From assembly GCA_001513105.1 (NCBI GenBank), contig LFSH01000045.1, positions 1 through 45,451 on the forward strand: 45,451 bases of DNA, read 5' to 3'. Shown in pieces: positions 32,998 through 41,292 of the stretch. The translations under genes were made by a program, and so were the position numbers. How positions within the stretch are numbered: the stretch's first letter is position 1; every line of letters starts with the position of its first letter. The notes beneath the pieces are model-generated. The model searched no databases. It saw only the letters and a list, made by a program, of their open reading frames with translations, and was not told where the DNA came from. Source of the DNA: Clostridiales bacterium DTU070. Lineage in GTDB: Bacteria; Bacillota; Clostridia; DSM-8532.

Positions 32998-33097
32998 TGT
33001 ACACTGATACTTTTTAACATACTTTTACCTCCTTTCTTTTATGACTATATAAAAAAGATTTTCTAATGCGCGGAGCTGTCAAGCTCCTGTTTTTTTG
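32998..33097 (+). ncRNA. Candidate small RNA with anti-Shine-Dalgarno tract
   Basis: A promoter-like TTGTTA (32962-32967), 18-base spacer and TATAAT (32986-32991) is followed about 80 bases later by a hairpin terminator (33072-33097). No open frame with a ribosome binding site lies between on the plus strand. The would-be RNA has a largely unpaired 5' part that contains ACCTCCTTTCTTTT at 33027-33040, which is complementary to strong ribosome binding sites and resembles the 3' end of 16S rRNA. That layout (single-stranded pairing region plus terminator) fits a trans-acting small RNA. Expression is not shown by sequence. The alternative reading is a minus-strand 8-codon frame using AAAGGAGG as its own ribosome binding site. 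Confidence 0.35.
33072..33097 (+). terminator. Terminator of the candidate small RNA
   Basis: GGAGCT and AGCTCC pair around GTCA and are followed by TGTTTTTTT. No plus-strand protein gene ends nearby. Confidence 0.75.
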
Positions 33098-33250
33098 CAT
33101 TTTTTCGTGTCTTTCCTGGTTCCGGCCGAATTATGTCGGTTTCGGGAACAGTCCCATAAATTTTTACAGGTTTATTTTTGCCTGTGTGGGTATATAAATA
33201 ATAGCAATTCCCTGAGTGCAGGATAATTTCGGTGCAAAGGGGGTATTTTT

Positions 33251-34540
33251 ATGAGCAGGGTTATTGATATCCGGGAAAAAGAATTCGAAAGCAGGGTGCT
33301 TAAAAGCGGTTTGCCCGCTGCGGTTATTTTTTACGGCAGCGACTGTCCTGTTTGCAGTTCCGTTATGCCGGTTTTCGAGCACCTGTCATCCGAGTACGGC
33401 GACAGAATGCTGTTTGCCAGGGTAAACAGGGACATAAACCGGGAGCTGGCCAAAAAGTACCATGTAAAGGCAAGTTCCACAATTGTGTTTTTCAGGGACG
33501 GCAGGGAGTTTTGCAAAACCCTTTCGGGATACACACGCAGACCCGAACTGAAGTGTGTCATTGAAGATGTTATAGGAAACAAATGTGAATGCCTCGAAAG
33601 AAATAAAACCGAATGCGATGTCCTGATACTCGGCGGAGGTCCTTCCGGTTTAACTTCCGCTATATATGCGGCGCGTTCAAAACTTTATACCGTGGTGGTA
33701 GACAACAGCATGGCCGGCGGACAGGTCGCAAGCACGTACCAGGTTGCGAATTACCCGGGAACAAACGGTATCATCAGGGGAATTGACCTTGTAAACAATA
33801 TGAAAAAACAGGCATTGGACTTCGGCGCCCGGATAGACGACATGCAGGATATTGTCGGAATAGATCTTTCAGGAGAAATGAAGAAGCTGACCACGAAGAA
33901 AAACGATTATTACGCCCGTTCAGTGATTATTGCAACAGGGGCCACCCCGCGCAAATTAAACGTTGAAGGTGAGGAAACATTTGCAGGGAAAGGTGTCCAT
34001 TACTGCGCAACATGTGACGGCGCATTCTATTATGACGCGGACGTAATCGTTGTGGGCGGCGGTGACGCAGCAGTTGAAGAGGCTGTATTCCTTACCCGCT
34101 TTGCCAGGAAGGTTACCGTCGTGCACCGCCGGGATCATTTCACAGCTTCAAAATTAGCCCAGGAAGAACTTTTTAAAAATCCGTCAATTGAAGTACTGTT
34201 TAATACCGAGGTAAAATCCATAAACGGAAAGGATTTTGTTACAGGTGTCACATTAATGGATAATAATAATAACAGAACATATGAAAAGGATACCGACGGA
34301 ATTTTCATCTATATCGGCTCACAGCCTCAAAGCGCCCTGTTTAAGGGACAGATAGAAACCGACGATAATGGTTACATTATAACCGATGAAAATTTACAGA
34401 CCTCGGTAAAAGGGGTTTTTGCCGCCGGTGATGTCAGGAGAAAAGCTGTAAGGCAGATTACAACCGCCGTAGCAGACGGTTCGGTTGCGGCAATCATGGC
34501 AGAACGCTACCTGGCGGCAGCCGGACATGAAAAAACATGA
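33251..34540 (+). CDS. trxB: Thioredoxin domain fused to thioredoxin reductase
   Basis: 429 residues. Residues 1-108 form a thioredoxin fold with a CPVC redox pair (Cys32-Cys35). From about residue 118 a complete low-molecular-weight thioredoxin reductase follows: FAD motif LGGGPSGLTSAIYAAR, active site CATC (252-255), pyridine-nucleotide motif GGGDAAVEEA and the C-terminal FAD motif GVFAAGDVRRK. The phosphate-binding motif HRRxxxR is HRRDHFT (292-298): the last Arg is Thr. That could alter NADPH preference, but two Arg remain. Fusion puts the electron donor and first acceptor in one chain. AAAGGGGG precedes the ATG. It is 22 bases ahead of a glutaredoxin-like gene. Confidence 0.93.
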   Translation: MSRVIDIREKEFESRVLKSGLPAAVIFYGSDCPVCSSVMPVFEHLSSEYGDRMLFARVNRDINRELAKKYHVKASSTIVFFRDGREFCKTLSGYTRRPELKCVIEDVIGNKCECLERNKTECDVLILGGGPSGLTSAIYAARSKLYTVVVDNSMAGGQVASTYQVANYPGTNGIIRGIDLVNNMKKQALDFGARIDDMQDIVGIDLSGEMKKLTTKKNDYYARSVIIATGATPRKLNVEGEETFAGKGVHYCATCDGAFYYDADVIVVGGGDAAVEEAVFLTRFARKVTVVHRRDHFTASKLAQEELFKNPSIEVLFNTEVKSINGKDFVTGVTLMDNNNNRTYEKDTDGIFIYIGSQPQSALFKGQIETDDNGYIITDENLQTSVKGVFAAGDVRRKAVRQITTAVADGSVAAIMAERYLAAAGHEKT

Positions 34541-34562
34541 TTAACTGAAAGGAGTGCATGGT

Positions 34563-34793
34563 ATGAAAGTTACAGTTTATTCCACACCCACCTGTCCTTA
34601 TTGCGTTATGGCAAAGGATTATCTTGCGGAAAAGAATATACCTTTTGAGGATATCGATGTTTCAGCCGATCCCGCAAAAGCACGGGAAATGATCCAGAAA
34701 TCCGGGCAAAGGGGAGTTCCGGTTATTGATATTGACGGAAATATCGTAATCGGTTTTGACAGAAACAGGATCGATGAACTGATTAATCAATAG
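34563..34793 (+). CDS. Glutaredoxin-like / NrdH-type redox protein
   Basis: 76 residues with a thioredoxin-like fold. Active site CPYC at residues 11-14, cis-Pro loop RGVPVIDIDG, then a short C-terminal helix. Proteins of this size and pattern (NrdH, clostridial glutaredoxin-like YruB type) are often reduced by thioredoxin reductase rather than glutathione, which agrees with the gene's position 22 bases after the thioredoxin-reductase fusion. ATG 34563 is eight bases after AAAGGAG; the in-frame ATG at 34554 is too close to it. A terminator follows. Confidence 0.92.
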   Translation: MKVTVYSTPTCPYCVMAKDYLAEKNIPFEDIDVSADPAKAREMIQKSGQRGVPVIDIDGNIVIGFDRNRIDELINQ

Positions 34794-34815
34794 TTTTGAA
34801 CTTGAATGTTCCTGC

Positions 34816-34850
34816 AAAAAGGGGCTGCCAAAACAAGGCAGTCCCTTTTT
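34816..34850 (+). terminator. Terminator after the redox gene pair
   Basis: GGGGCTGCC pairs with GGCAGTCCC (one G-T pair) around a seven-base loop, with AAAAA before and TTTTT after. It is about 25 bases past the glutaredoxin-like stop. Confidence 0.92.
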
Positions 34851-34865
34851 ACATGCAGGATTTGC

Positions 34866-34892
34866 TTGCGAAATTCCTTTGGTTGCTATAAT
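34866..34892 (+). promoter_or_regulatory. Extended -10 promoter for the flippase gene
   Basis: TGCTATAAT at 34884-34892 is a perfect extended -10; TTGCGA at 34866-34871 is a poor, short-spaced -35. A small hairpin (CCTCAT-CCTGA-ATGAGG) lies around 34909-34925 in the resulting leader. Confidence 0.55.
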
Positions 34893-34994
34893 ATTAAAAC
34901 GTAAGTCTCCTCATCCTGAATGAGGCGGATGATAACGGCCGCGAGGAATAATGAGCCTCAGGATAACATTACCGGGAAATTACAGGTGAAGCAA

Positions 34995-36491
34995 TTGAAT
35001 ACACATGAAGTAAAGAAAACAATGGTCAAAGATACCCTGTTGTATCTTCCGGCAAGAGTAATTGAAGGTTTGATAGGACTTGTTACAATAACTTTATATA
35101 CCAGGTTTTTTGCACCCGAGGTATATGGTTACTATGGTCTTGTCACCACCACGATAAATATTTCCTCGTTTTTGCTGGTTGGATGGCTGATCCAGTCTGT
35201 TTTCCGCTATGTAAATGCTTTTGACAGCAATAAAAAGCGCATTCTTTTTTACTCCACTTCTTTCACGCTGTGGCTGTGTACAAATGCGGTTGTTTTAGCT
35301 GCAGGATTTGCGGGCATATTTCTTATTAACCCGGGAAGGGAGAAATACCTTACAGAGTTACTGGTTCTCGGCCTTATTATGTTTGTCACTTTTAATACAA
35401 ACCAGGTTTTGACAAGCCTTCTTGCCGCAACAAGGAAAACAAAGCTGTATCTTTTCCTTTCCATCTTCTCTGTGTCAGCGAAGCTTTTGCTTACAATATT
35501 CCTCGTTAATAAATACCGGACCAATCACTATACTCCTGCTTCGGCCGTTATAAGCAACATTGCCGTGGACGCCGTTGTTGCAGCAATAATTGTACTCAGG
35601 ACCGGAATATTCAGGTACTTTTCTTTCAGGTATTTTTCAAAAAGGGTTTTCAGGAAGTTTATGATATACAGTCTTCCCCTTGTCGGCGTGAATATCACAA
35701 TGAGTATCCTGAACCTATCGGACAGGTATGTAATAACGCCGATACTCGGTACCGAACAGATGGGGATATATCACGCGAACTATACCATTTCATCCACCGT
35801 TTTCAACCTGATACTGGTTGCGGTAATGCGCGGTGTTTATCCTTCAATCCTGAAAACATGGCGCCAGAACAACAAAGCCCGGACCGAAGATCTTCTGTCA
35901 CAGGCAGTAAGGTATTATTTACTGGTGTCATTGCCGGCCCTTACCGGGCTGAGCATTCTGTCGGGCACAATTTCAAAACTGTTTCTTGATGCCGCATACT
36001 TCGAGAACGGGTTTGTCATAATATGGGTTGCCGCGGGAATGTTCCTGTACGGGCTTGCTGAATACAGCAATAAGGCCTGGGAGCTGACATCGAATACAAA
36101 ACCCATGTTTTACAATACCGTTGTAAGTGCGGTATTGAACCTCGGGCTGAATGTCATATCGGTAAAAATGTACGGGTACAGGGCGGCGGCGGTAAATACG
36201 GCACTGGCATACCTCGTGTATTTAGCCCTTTCACTTGTAAGAAGCAGGAAGATCATGAAGATAAATTTCAACCTGCCAAGCATCGAGCGGATTGTACTAA
36301 GCTGCGCTGCCATGGGCATTGTTGTCTGGACAGGAAACCATTATTTGAAACTTTCGGTTCTGAACCTGGTACTTATTGTATTTACAGGTTGCATTGTATA
36401 CTTTGGAAGCCTGGTTCTTACAGGGGAATTAAAGGCAGAGATAAACTACCTGCTGAACTGGATAAAAAGCATGAAAAAGCAATCTCACTGA
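34995..36491 (+). CDS. Polysaccharide flippase (MATE/Wzx superfamily)
   Basis: About 498 residues with 12-14 membrane segments spread over the whole length. It belongs to the polysaccharide transporter group: TLLYLPARVIEGLIGLVTITLYTRFF at the start matches the family opening, and FGSLGINITMSIL-like and AGMFLYGLAEYSNKAWELT segments are conserved in lipid-linked oligosaccharide flippases. It would turn undecaprenyl-linked wall polymer units to the outer face. Start is uncertain: TTG 34995 has AGGTGA five bases upstream, GTG 34986 and ATG 34920 lack a good site and the latter lies in a hairpin. The GT4-CsaB gene follows by 28 bases. Confidence 0.88.
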   Translation: MNTHEVKKTMVKDTLLYLPARVIEGLIGLVTITLYTRFFAPEVYGYYGLVTTTINISSFLLVGWLIQSVFRYVNAFDSNKKRILFYSTSFTLWLCTNAVVLAAGFAGIFLINPGREKYLTELLVLGLIMFVTFNTNQVLTSLLAATRKTKLYLFLSIFSVSAKLLLTIFLVNKYRTNHYTPASAVISNIAVDAVVAAIIVLRTGIFRYFSFRYFSKRVFRKFMIYSLPLVGVNITMSILNLSDRYVITPILGTEQMGIYHANYTISSTVFNLILVAVMRGVYPSILKTWRQNNKARTEDLLSQAVRYYLLVSLPALTGLSILSGTISKLFLDAAYFENGFVIIWVAAGMFLYGLAEYSNKAWELTSNTKPMFYNTVVSAVLNLGLNVISVKMYGYRAAAVNTALAYLVYLALSLVRSRKIMKINFNLPSIERIVLSCAAMGIVVWTGNHYLKLSVLNLVLIVFTGCIVYFGSLVLTGELKAEINYLLNWIKSMKKQSH

Positions 36492-36519
36492 TAAAAAACA
36501 GTGTACAGGGAGCTAATTT

Positions 36520-38760
36520 ATGAAAGTATTGCATTTAATAGGCGGAGGCGACGAAGGCGGGGCCAAAAGCCACGTATTGTCGCTGGTACAACAGCTTGGA
36601 AACCATATAAGTGTTAAACTGATAAGCCTGCGTCCGGGCCCTTTTGCCGATGATGCAAAGAAAATGGGCATTGACGTGGAAGTAATACGCACCGGCAATA
36701 TTTTCAGGGACATCAGCCTGGTCAGGGAAATTGTTGTCAGCGGGAAATATGATATTCTTCACACCCACGGTGCGAAAGCCAATATGATTGGTGTTTTTAT
36801 CAAAAAGCAGACAAAAATCCCGGTTGTCTCCACCATACACAGCGATTACCGGCTGGATTACCTGAACAGTATCCTGAAAATGTATTCATTCGGCCTGATT
36901 AATACGGTGTCCCTAAGGTTTTTGGATTATTACATCGCCGTTTCGAACAACTTCAGGGAGATGCTTATAAAAAGGAGTTTTCCGCCGCAGCGGATTTATA
37001 CCGTGTATAATGGCATTCCCTTTGATAATACTATAGATATAATGCCGAAGGAAGACTTTGCAAAAAAATACGGGTTCACCGTCGAACCAGGCGATATTTT
37101 CATTGGTATCCTTGCAAGGCTGGACCCTGTTAAAGGCCATACAGTTTTCATCGATGCAGCGGCAAAGGTACTGAAGAAGTATCCGAGGGCAAAATTCCTT
37201 ATAGGCGGACCGGGTGATGACCTAAGGCCATCCCTTGAAAAAAGGGCAGCAAGGCTTGGAATCTCTGACAATGTATTCTTCCTTGGCATGGTAACCGAGC
37301 CGTTTTCGTTCCTGAGCCTAATAGATATAAACGTTCTTGCGTCCTACAGCGAAAGTTTTCCGTATGCCATACTTGAAGGCGCCAGGCTTGGAAAAGCCAC
37401 GGTATCAAGCAGAGTTGGCGGCCTTGAGGACCTGTTTGTCCACAGTGAGAACGGGTACCTGTTCACCCCGGGAGACAGCGATGCCCTTGCAGGTTACCTG
37501 ATCGAGCTGATAGGCAGCGAAGACAAAAGACGGATATTCGGAGAAAGGCTTTATAACACCGCCAGGGAGAAGTTTTCATTAAAGTCAATGACAGAAACCC
37601 AGCTGAACATATATAACAGGATATTATCACAGGTGAGACAGTCGAAGGCCGACGGAAAAACATACGATATTGCGATACTGGGCTATTATGGTTACCGCAA
37701 CAGCGGCGATGACGCAATTTTGAAATCCATAATAGAACAGCTGAGACAGAAAAACGATGAATTGTCCATTGTGGTTTTGTCAAATAACCCTTATGAAACC
37801 CGTACCCTTTACAGGGTGCAGTCGGTACACCGCTTCCACCCGTTCAGGGTTCCCGCCGTACTGTCAAAAACAAGGCTGTTTATCGCCGGCGGAGGAACCC
37901 TTATACAGGATGACACAAGCAGCAGATCACTGTGGTTTTATCTCTCCATGCTGCATCTTGCTAAGAAAAAAGGAGCCCGGACCGTGCTTTTTGCAAACGG
38001 CCTGGGTCCGCTTACGGGGAAAAGGAACCGCAGGGCGGCATCAAGGATACTTAACAGGATGGACGCTATAACGCTGAGAGATTCCTATGCCTACCAGGAG
38101 TTATCGTCCCTTAATGTAACAAAACCCGTTATAAGAATTACCGCAGACCCTGCTTTAACCCTTACTTCCTGCGATCTGTCAAAGGGTTACGGGATCCTTG
38201 AAAAGGAAGGTATTCCGACCGACAGGAAACTGGTAGCGCTGTGTTTCAGAAAGTGGAAAAAAGTAAAGAATGCCGTACGCATCCTGGCATCGCTTGCTGA
38301 CAGAATAGCAGCCGATTTTAATGCCACACCTGTATTCATATCAATGCAGTATCCGAACGATCTGCGCTTTGCTAAAAAAGTCCTTGGCAGCATGACACAA
38401 AAAGGCTATATCCTGTCCGAAAGATATACCGTCGATGAAACCCTTTCGGTTATAGGCAATACAAGCCTTGTCATCGGCATGCGCCTGCATTCGCTGATAT
38501 ACGCCGCCAATCTGAATATACCCATGGTAGGGCTTGCTTATGAACAAAAGGTGGGCTTTTTCATGCAGTCAATAAACCAGCCCTACGTGGACTGGAATGA
38601 AAACTTCAGCATGGATGAGCTTATGGAAAAACTGAACAGTGTATGGAATAACCATGACGGAATAAAGGAGGAACTGAAGAAATCCAAGCCGCTTCTTGAA
38701 AAGAAGGTGACCGATTCGGTGGAGCTTACCCTTTCTTTTCTGCCCCGGAAGCCGAAGTGA
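36520..38760 (+). CDS. csaB: GT4 glycosyltransferase fused to CsaB polysaccharide pyruvyltransferase
   Basis: 746 residues in two domains. Residues 1-370 form a GT-B glycosyltransferase of the GT4 type: IGGGDEGGAKSHVLSL at the start, the nucleotide-sugar segment GILARLDPVKGH and the acceptor helix SYSESFPYAILEGA. From residue 381 a full pyruvyl transferase of the CsaB family follows: LGYYGYRNSGDDAIL, FIAGGGTLIQDDTSSRSL, ANGLGPLTGK and GMRLHSLIYAANLNIP. CsaB adds pyruvate ketals to secondary wall polymer, which SLH-domain proteins bind. Both enzymes are usually separate. AGGGAG precedes the ATG. The 3' end overlaps the convergent ligase-like gene by 35 bases. Confidence 0.92.
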   Translation: MKVLHLIGGGDEGGAKSHVLSLVQQLGNHISVKLISLRPGPFADDAKKMGIDVEVIRTGNIFRDISLVREIVVSGKYDILHTHGAKANMIGVFIKKQTKIPVVSTIHSDYRLDYLNSILKMYSFGLINTVSLRFLDYYIAVSNNFREMLIKRSFPPQRIYTVYNGIPFDNTIDIMPKEDFAKKYGFTVEPGDIFIGILARLDPVKGHTVFIDAAAKVLKKYPRAKFLIGGPGDDLRPSLEKRAARLGISDNVFFLGMVTEPFSFLSLIDINVLASYSESFPYAILEGARLGKATVSSRVGGLEDLFVHSENGYLFTPGDSDALAGYLIELIGSEDKRRIFGERLYNTAREKFSLKSMTETQLNIYNRILSQVRQSKADGKTYDIAILGYYGYRNSGDDAILKSIIEQLRQKNDELSIVVLSNNPYETRTLYRVQSVHRFHPFRVPAVLSKTRLFIAGGGTLIQDDTSSRSLWFYLSMLHLAKKKGARTVLFANGLGPLTGKRNRRAASRILNRMDAITLRDSYAYQELSSLNVTKPVIRITADPALTLTSCDLSKGYGILEKEGIPTDRKLVALCFRKWKKVKNAVRILASLADRIAADFNATPVFISMQYPNDLRFAKKVLGSMTQKGYILSERYTVDETLSVIGNTSLVIGMRLHSLIYAANLNIPMVGLAYEQKVGFFMQSINQPYVDWNENFSMDELMEKLNSVWNNHDGIKEELKKSKPLLEKKVTDSVELTLSFLPRKPK

Positions 38761-40138
38761 ACGAAGCGGGTTCCTGTTTTCTCTCAACATTGTCCTGCCC
38801 GTATGCAAGGAACATTATTATCCCTGCAAACATCCAGAAATACGATGACAAAAGGGGTATTTCGAGCATGTTTTCGGTGAGGTTGTACAGTATCACGCAA
38901 ACGATGCCGGAGAGGATACCCATCGCCCAGTTCTGCTGTTCGGGGTCGGATATTCTTGATAAAGCCCTGTAGCACCACTTAAAGGTATTATACAGAAGTA
39001 CAAGAAGTGCAATGAGGCCAACCAGGCCCATTTCCACGGCAGTCTTCAGGTAATAGTTGTCCATTGAGAAAGTATTGTTCAGTTTGTGGCTTAAGGCCAC
39101 TGATCCTCCAAACTGGCCAAGCCCCATTCCGAACACCGGGTACTGACTGAACAGTTCAAAGCCCTTGACGGCACGGAATATTCTTCCTCCGGCGCTGCTG
39201 CTTGCATAATAAGCCGGTGAAAACAGGTACAGTATTCTGTTTGCGACCGAAGGCATGAAAATAACCGACAGGATAAACAACACGCCCATGCATAACAGCA
39301 TCGGAACGATAAGTTTCCTGTTCTTCAGCCAGACATAGAACAACAAGGCACAGAAACAGAAAATCCAGCCGCCTCTTGACAGCGTGAAAAGCAGTGCCAG
39401 ACCCATGCATGCAATTACTGTACCGTAATATAGTTTTCTTAACGTGTTCTTTTCTGCAAAAAACATTCCCACGGCAACGGGTATGAGCAGTGAAAGATAG
39501 CCGGCGAGCATGTTCGGTGACGTAAATATTGAGAATGAACGGGTACGCACCGCTCCCTCGGCCTGGTCCACCCAGTTGGCCGGGATCTCCACGCCTATAA
39601 TGAACTGGTATATCCCGTATAACGCCACAAACAAGGCAGTCAACAGGACAATGTTTATGATCCTTTTTGCGCCTCCAGGAGTTTTCAGGAGCTGTGTTAC
39701 AACAAAAAACCAGAACATGTACTGAATTACAACCCTGAGCCCTTCAATCCCGATAGCCAAATCGGGGGCCGCTATGAAAAGCAGTAAAGTACTTACTGCC
39801 ATGAAAAAGATTATTGATTTGTCCAGCGGGCTTACACGGTAAGGTGTCTCGCCCCTGCAACGGAACCATTTGTAAAACCATATTCCGAAGCATAACAAAA
39901 GCGCAAGCTCATCCCATATACTTGAAATCAGCGGATGGCCAATCAGGGTTCTGAGCACGAATTCAAACACCGTGAACAGGGCTACAATTATAGTTGCTTT
40001 CTGATAATCTGCAAAAAGCATTATTACAGCTGCCGCACAAACTATAACCGCCGCAACGGGCAGCATACCCAGGTATGATGACAAAACACCCAATATCAGA
40101 ATCACTGCAAAAAGAAGCGCCAAATACAGTTTATTCAT
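38726..40138 (-). CDS. O-antigen-ligase/polymerase-like membrane protein (Wzy/WaaL type)
   Basis: 470 residues with about 12 membrane segments and the large loop typical of the O-antigen ligase family. The segment RTRSFSIFTSPNMLAGYLSLLIP corresponds to the conserved R-x-x-S-x-F-x-x-P-N-x-x-A-x-x-L pattern; GMGLGQFG and SMDNYYLKTAVEMG follow in the large loop. Such proteins polymerise or transfer undecaprenyl-linked glycans outside the membrane. AAGGTG precedes the ATG 40138. Its last 35 bases overlap the convergent GT4-CsaB gene. Polymerase versus ligase cannot be told. Confidence 0.88.
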   Translation of the reverse strand: MNKLYLALLFAVILILGVLSSYLGMLPVAAVIVCAAAVIMLFADYQKATIIVALFTVFEFVLRTLIGHPLISSIWDELALLLCFGIWFYKWFRCRGETPYRVSPLDKSIIFFMAVSTLLLFIAAPDLAIGIEGLRVVIQYMFWFFVVTQLLKTPGGAKRIINIVLLTALFVALYGIYQFIIGVEIPANWVDQAEGAVRTRSFSIFTSPNMLAGYLSLLIPVAVGMFFAEKNTLRKLYYGTVIACMGLALLFTLSRGGWIFCFCALLFYVWLKNRKLIVPMLLCMGVLFILSVIFMPSVANRILYLFSPAYYASSSAGGRIFRAVKGFELFSQYPVFGMGLGQFGGSVALSHKLNNTFSMDNYYLKTAVEMGLVGLIALLVLLYNTFKWCYRALSRISDPEQQNWAMGILSGIVCVILYNLTENMLEIPLLSSYFWMFAGIIMFLAYGQDNVERKQEPASFTSASGAEKKG

Positions 40139-40148
40139 TTAATACACC

Positions 40149-40697
40149 TTATCCCAACACCAGTAAATATAATTTATAAAACAAACTGTTCCTGAAATAA
40201 GTCTTCAGTTTTTCAGGATTAACAAGCAAAACCGCACCGGCAAAAAACGTAAGCGACAAGAAAAGGATATCCCGTATCATCAGCCTGTTCTGAATCAGTC
40301 TTCCGGCAAAATACCCTATACCGAAAACCGGTGCCGCAAGTGCGAAAATTCTTTCCTTCGAAGCCGCTATAATAAACCCGGATAAACCGCACAGCAAACT
40401 TCCGAGTGACCATTTCCGGAGTAAATCCGAAAGGCACAGAACCACCCTGTCGACCCATCTGCCGGCACGTACCAGGATCTTTTTAACATATCCTGCAGGG
40501 CGGCTGATTGCACGAACAACCAGTGAGTACTGTGAAACACCCCTGATTCCGGCAACAGCACGAAAGAAACCCGCGGTACGGCTGTTTTTCCAGCACATTG
40601 CCAGCGCGGACAAAAACCTTTTCAGCGTACTTTGTTCGTAGCACCAGAACAGTTTTTTAACAAAACCGTATACAATGCTTCCTTCCAAGACCTGCAT
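40149..40697 (-). CDS. Membrane-associated protein of unknown function in polysaccharide locus
   Basis: 182 residues. The N-terminal 95 residues are basic and amphipathic with several aromatic positions (FVKKLFWCYEQS, VKKILVRAGRWVDRV) and may lie on the membrane surface; the second half contains two or three membrane segments (CGLSGFIIAASKERIFALAAPVFGIGYFAG, then ILFLSLTFFAGAVLLV). I do not recognise the family. GAGG lies about eight bases before the ATG. It is 11 bases after the DUF4330 gene and 10 bases before the O-antigen-ligase-like gene, so it is surely co-transcribed and probably serves the same polymer pathway. Confidence 0.75.
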   Translation of the reverse strand: MQVLEGSIVYGFVKKLFWCYEQSTLKRFLSALAMCWKNSRTAGFFRAVAGIRGVSQYSLVVRAISRPAGYVKKILVRAGRWVDRVVLCLSDLLRKWSLGSLLCGLSGFIIAASKERIFALAAPVFGIGYFAGRLIQNRLMIRDILFLSLTFFAGAVLLVNPEKLKTYFRNSLFYKLYLLVLG

Positions 40698-40708
40698 TTT
40701 CAGTACCT

Positions 40709-41191
40709 CTATTTCGTGATCCCGGTAATAACACCAGGAACTTCAACATACTGTGTTTTCAATACAAGTTCCTTTCCGACGGTGGCATGCAGCTGCCCGA
40801 TCCAAAGCATGGGATCGTCGGGTTTGCTGGTTACCTTTACAGTAACATATATGTCTTTCAGTTCGGGATGAGTGGAAACGGTTATAGTACCATCATCACG
40901 CACAACATCAATCTTTGCGGGTTCAACAGTTACCCCGGTAATAGCCACGTCTGTGAAACCGCCGGAATAATAAAGCCTGTCGCCTACATGCAGGTAATCG
41001 GCAACTTTCTCGTCAAGCCCCGCACATTTTATTGTCACCTGGTATACTTCTGTGGGCACCGGTTCGGTGGTATCCTTTCTTGAAAAATACCATATACCGC
41101 CCGCTACAACTGCCGCTACCAGCAACAGAACAAACAGGTCGATAATATTGATAATACCAAACAGTCTTCCCTTATTATCCAAGATTTTCAT
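40709..41191 (-). CDS. DUF4330-family membrane-anchored protein
   Basis: 160 residues. The start MKILDNKGRLFGIINIIDLFVLLLV is the family signature and continues into one membrane helix (about 15-38). The rest (about 45-160) is a beta-rich extracytoplasmic domain with KCAGLDEKVADYLHVGD and ending VEVPGVITGITK. The family is uncharacterised but is often found in polysaccharide clusters. GGGGAAC lies upstream of the ATG, with an AGGAG further off. It lies 101 bases after the glycosyltransferase gene and 11 before the next membrane protein gene. Confidence 0.85.
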   Translation of the reverse strand: MKILDNKGRLFGIINIIDLFVLLLVAAVVAGGIWYFSRKDTTEPVPTEVYQVTIKCAGLDEKVADYLHVGDRLYYSGGFTDVAITGVTVEPAKIDVVRDDGTITVSTHPELKDIYVTVKVTSKPDDPMLWIGQLHATVGKELVLKTQYVEVPGVITGITK

Positions 41192-41292
41192 TTTCAGTTC
41201 CCCGCTCCTTTTACTTAATATCCTTTATCGGTGTGTATGACATAACGCCGGAACACAAACCAGTGCTTAACCTGCAAACAGATATTTAAATT

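Noticed and set aside
32994-33020. Minus-strand 8-codon frame (MLKSISVQ) with perfect AAAGGAGG
   Set aside because: The ribosome binding site is excellent but there is no promoter at a sensible distance and no downstream gene it could regulate; the plus-strand small RNA reading explains the same bases. Kept as an alternative.
34551-34565. Frameshift or split between the reductase fusion and the glutaredoxin gene
   Set aside because: Each has its own stop, ribosome binding site and complete domain; they are separate genes.
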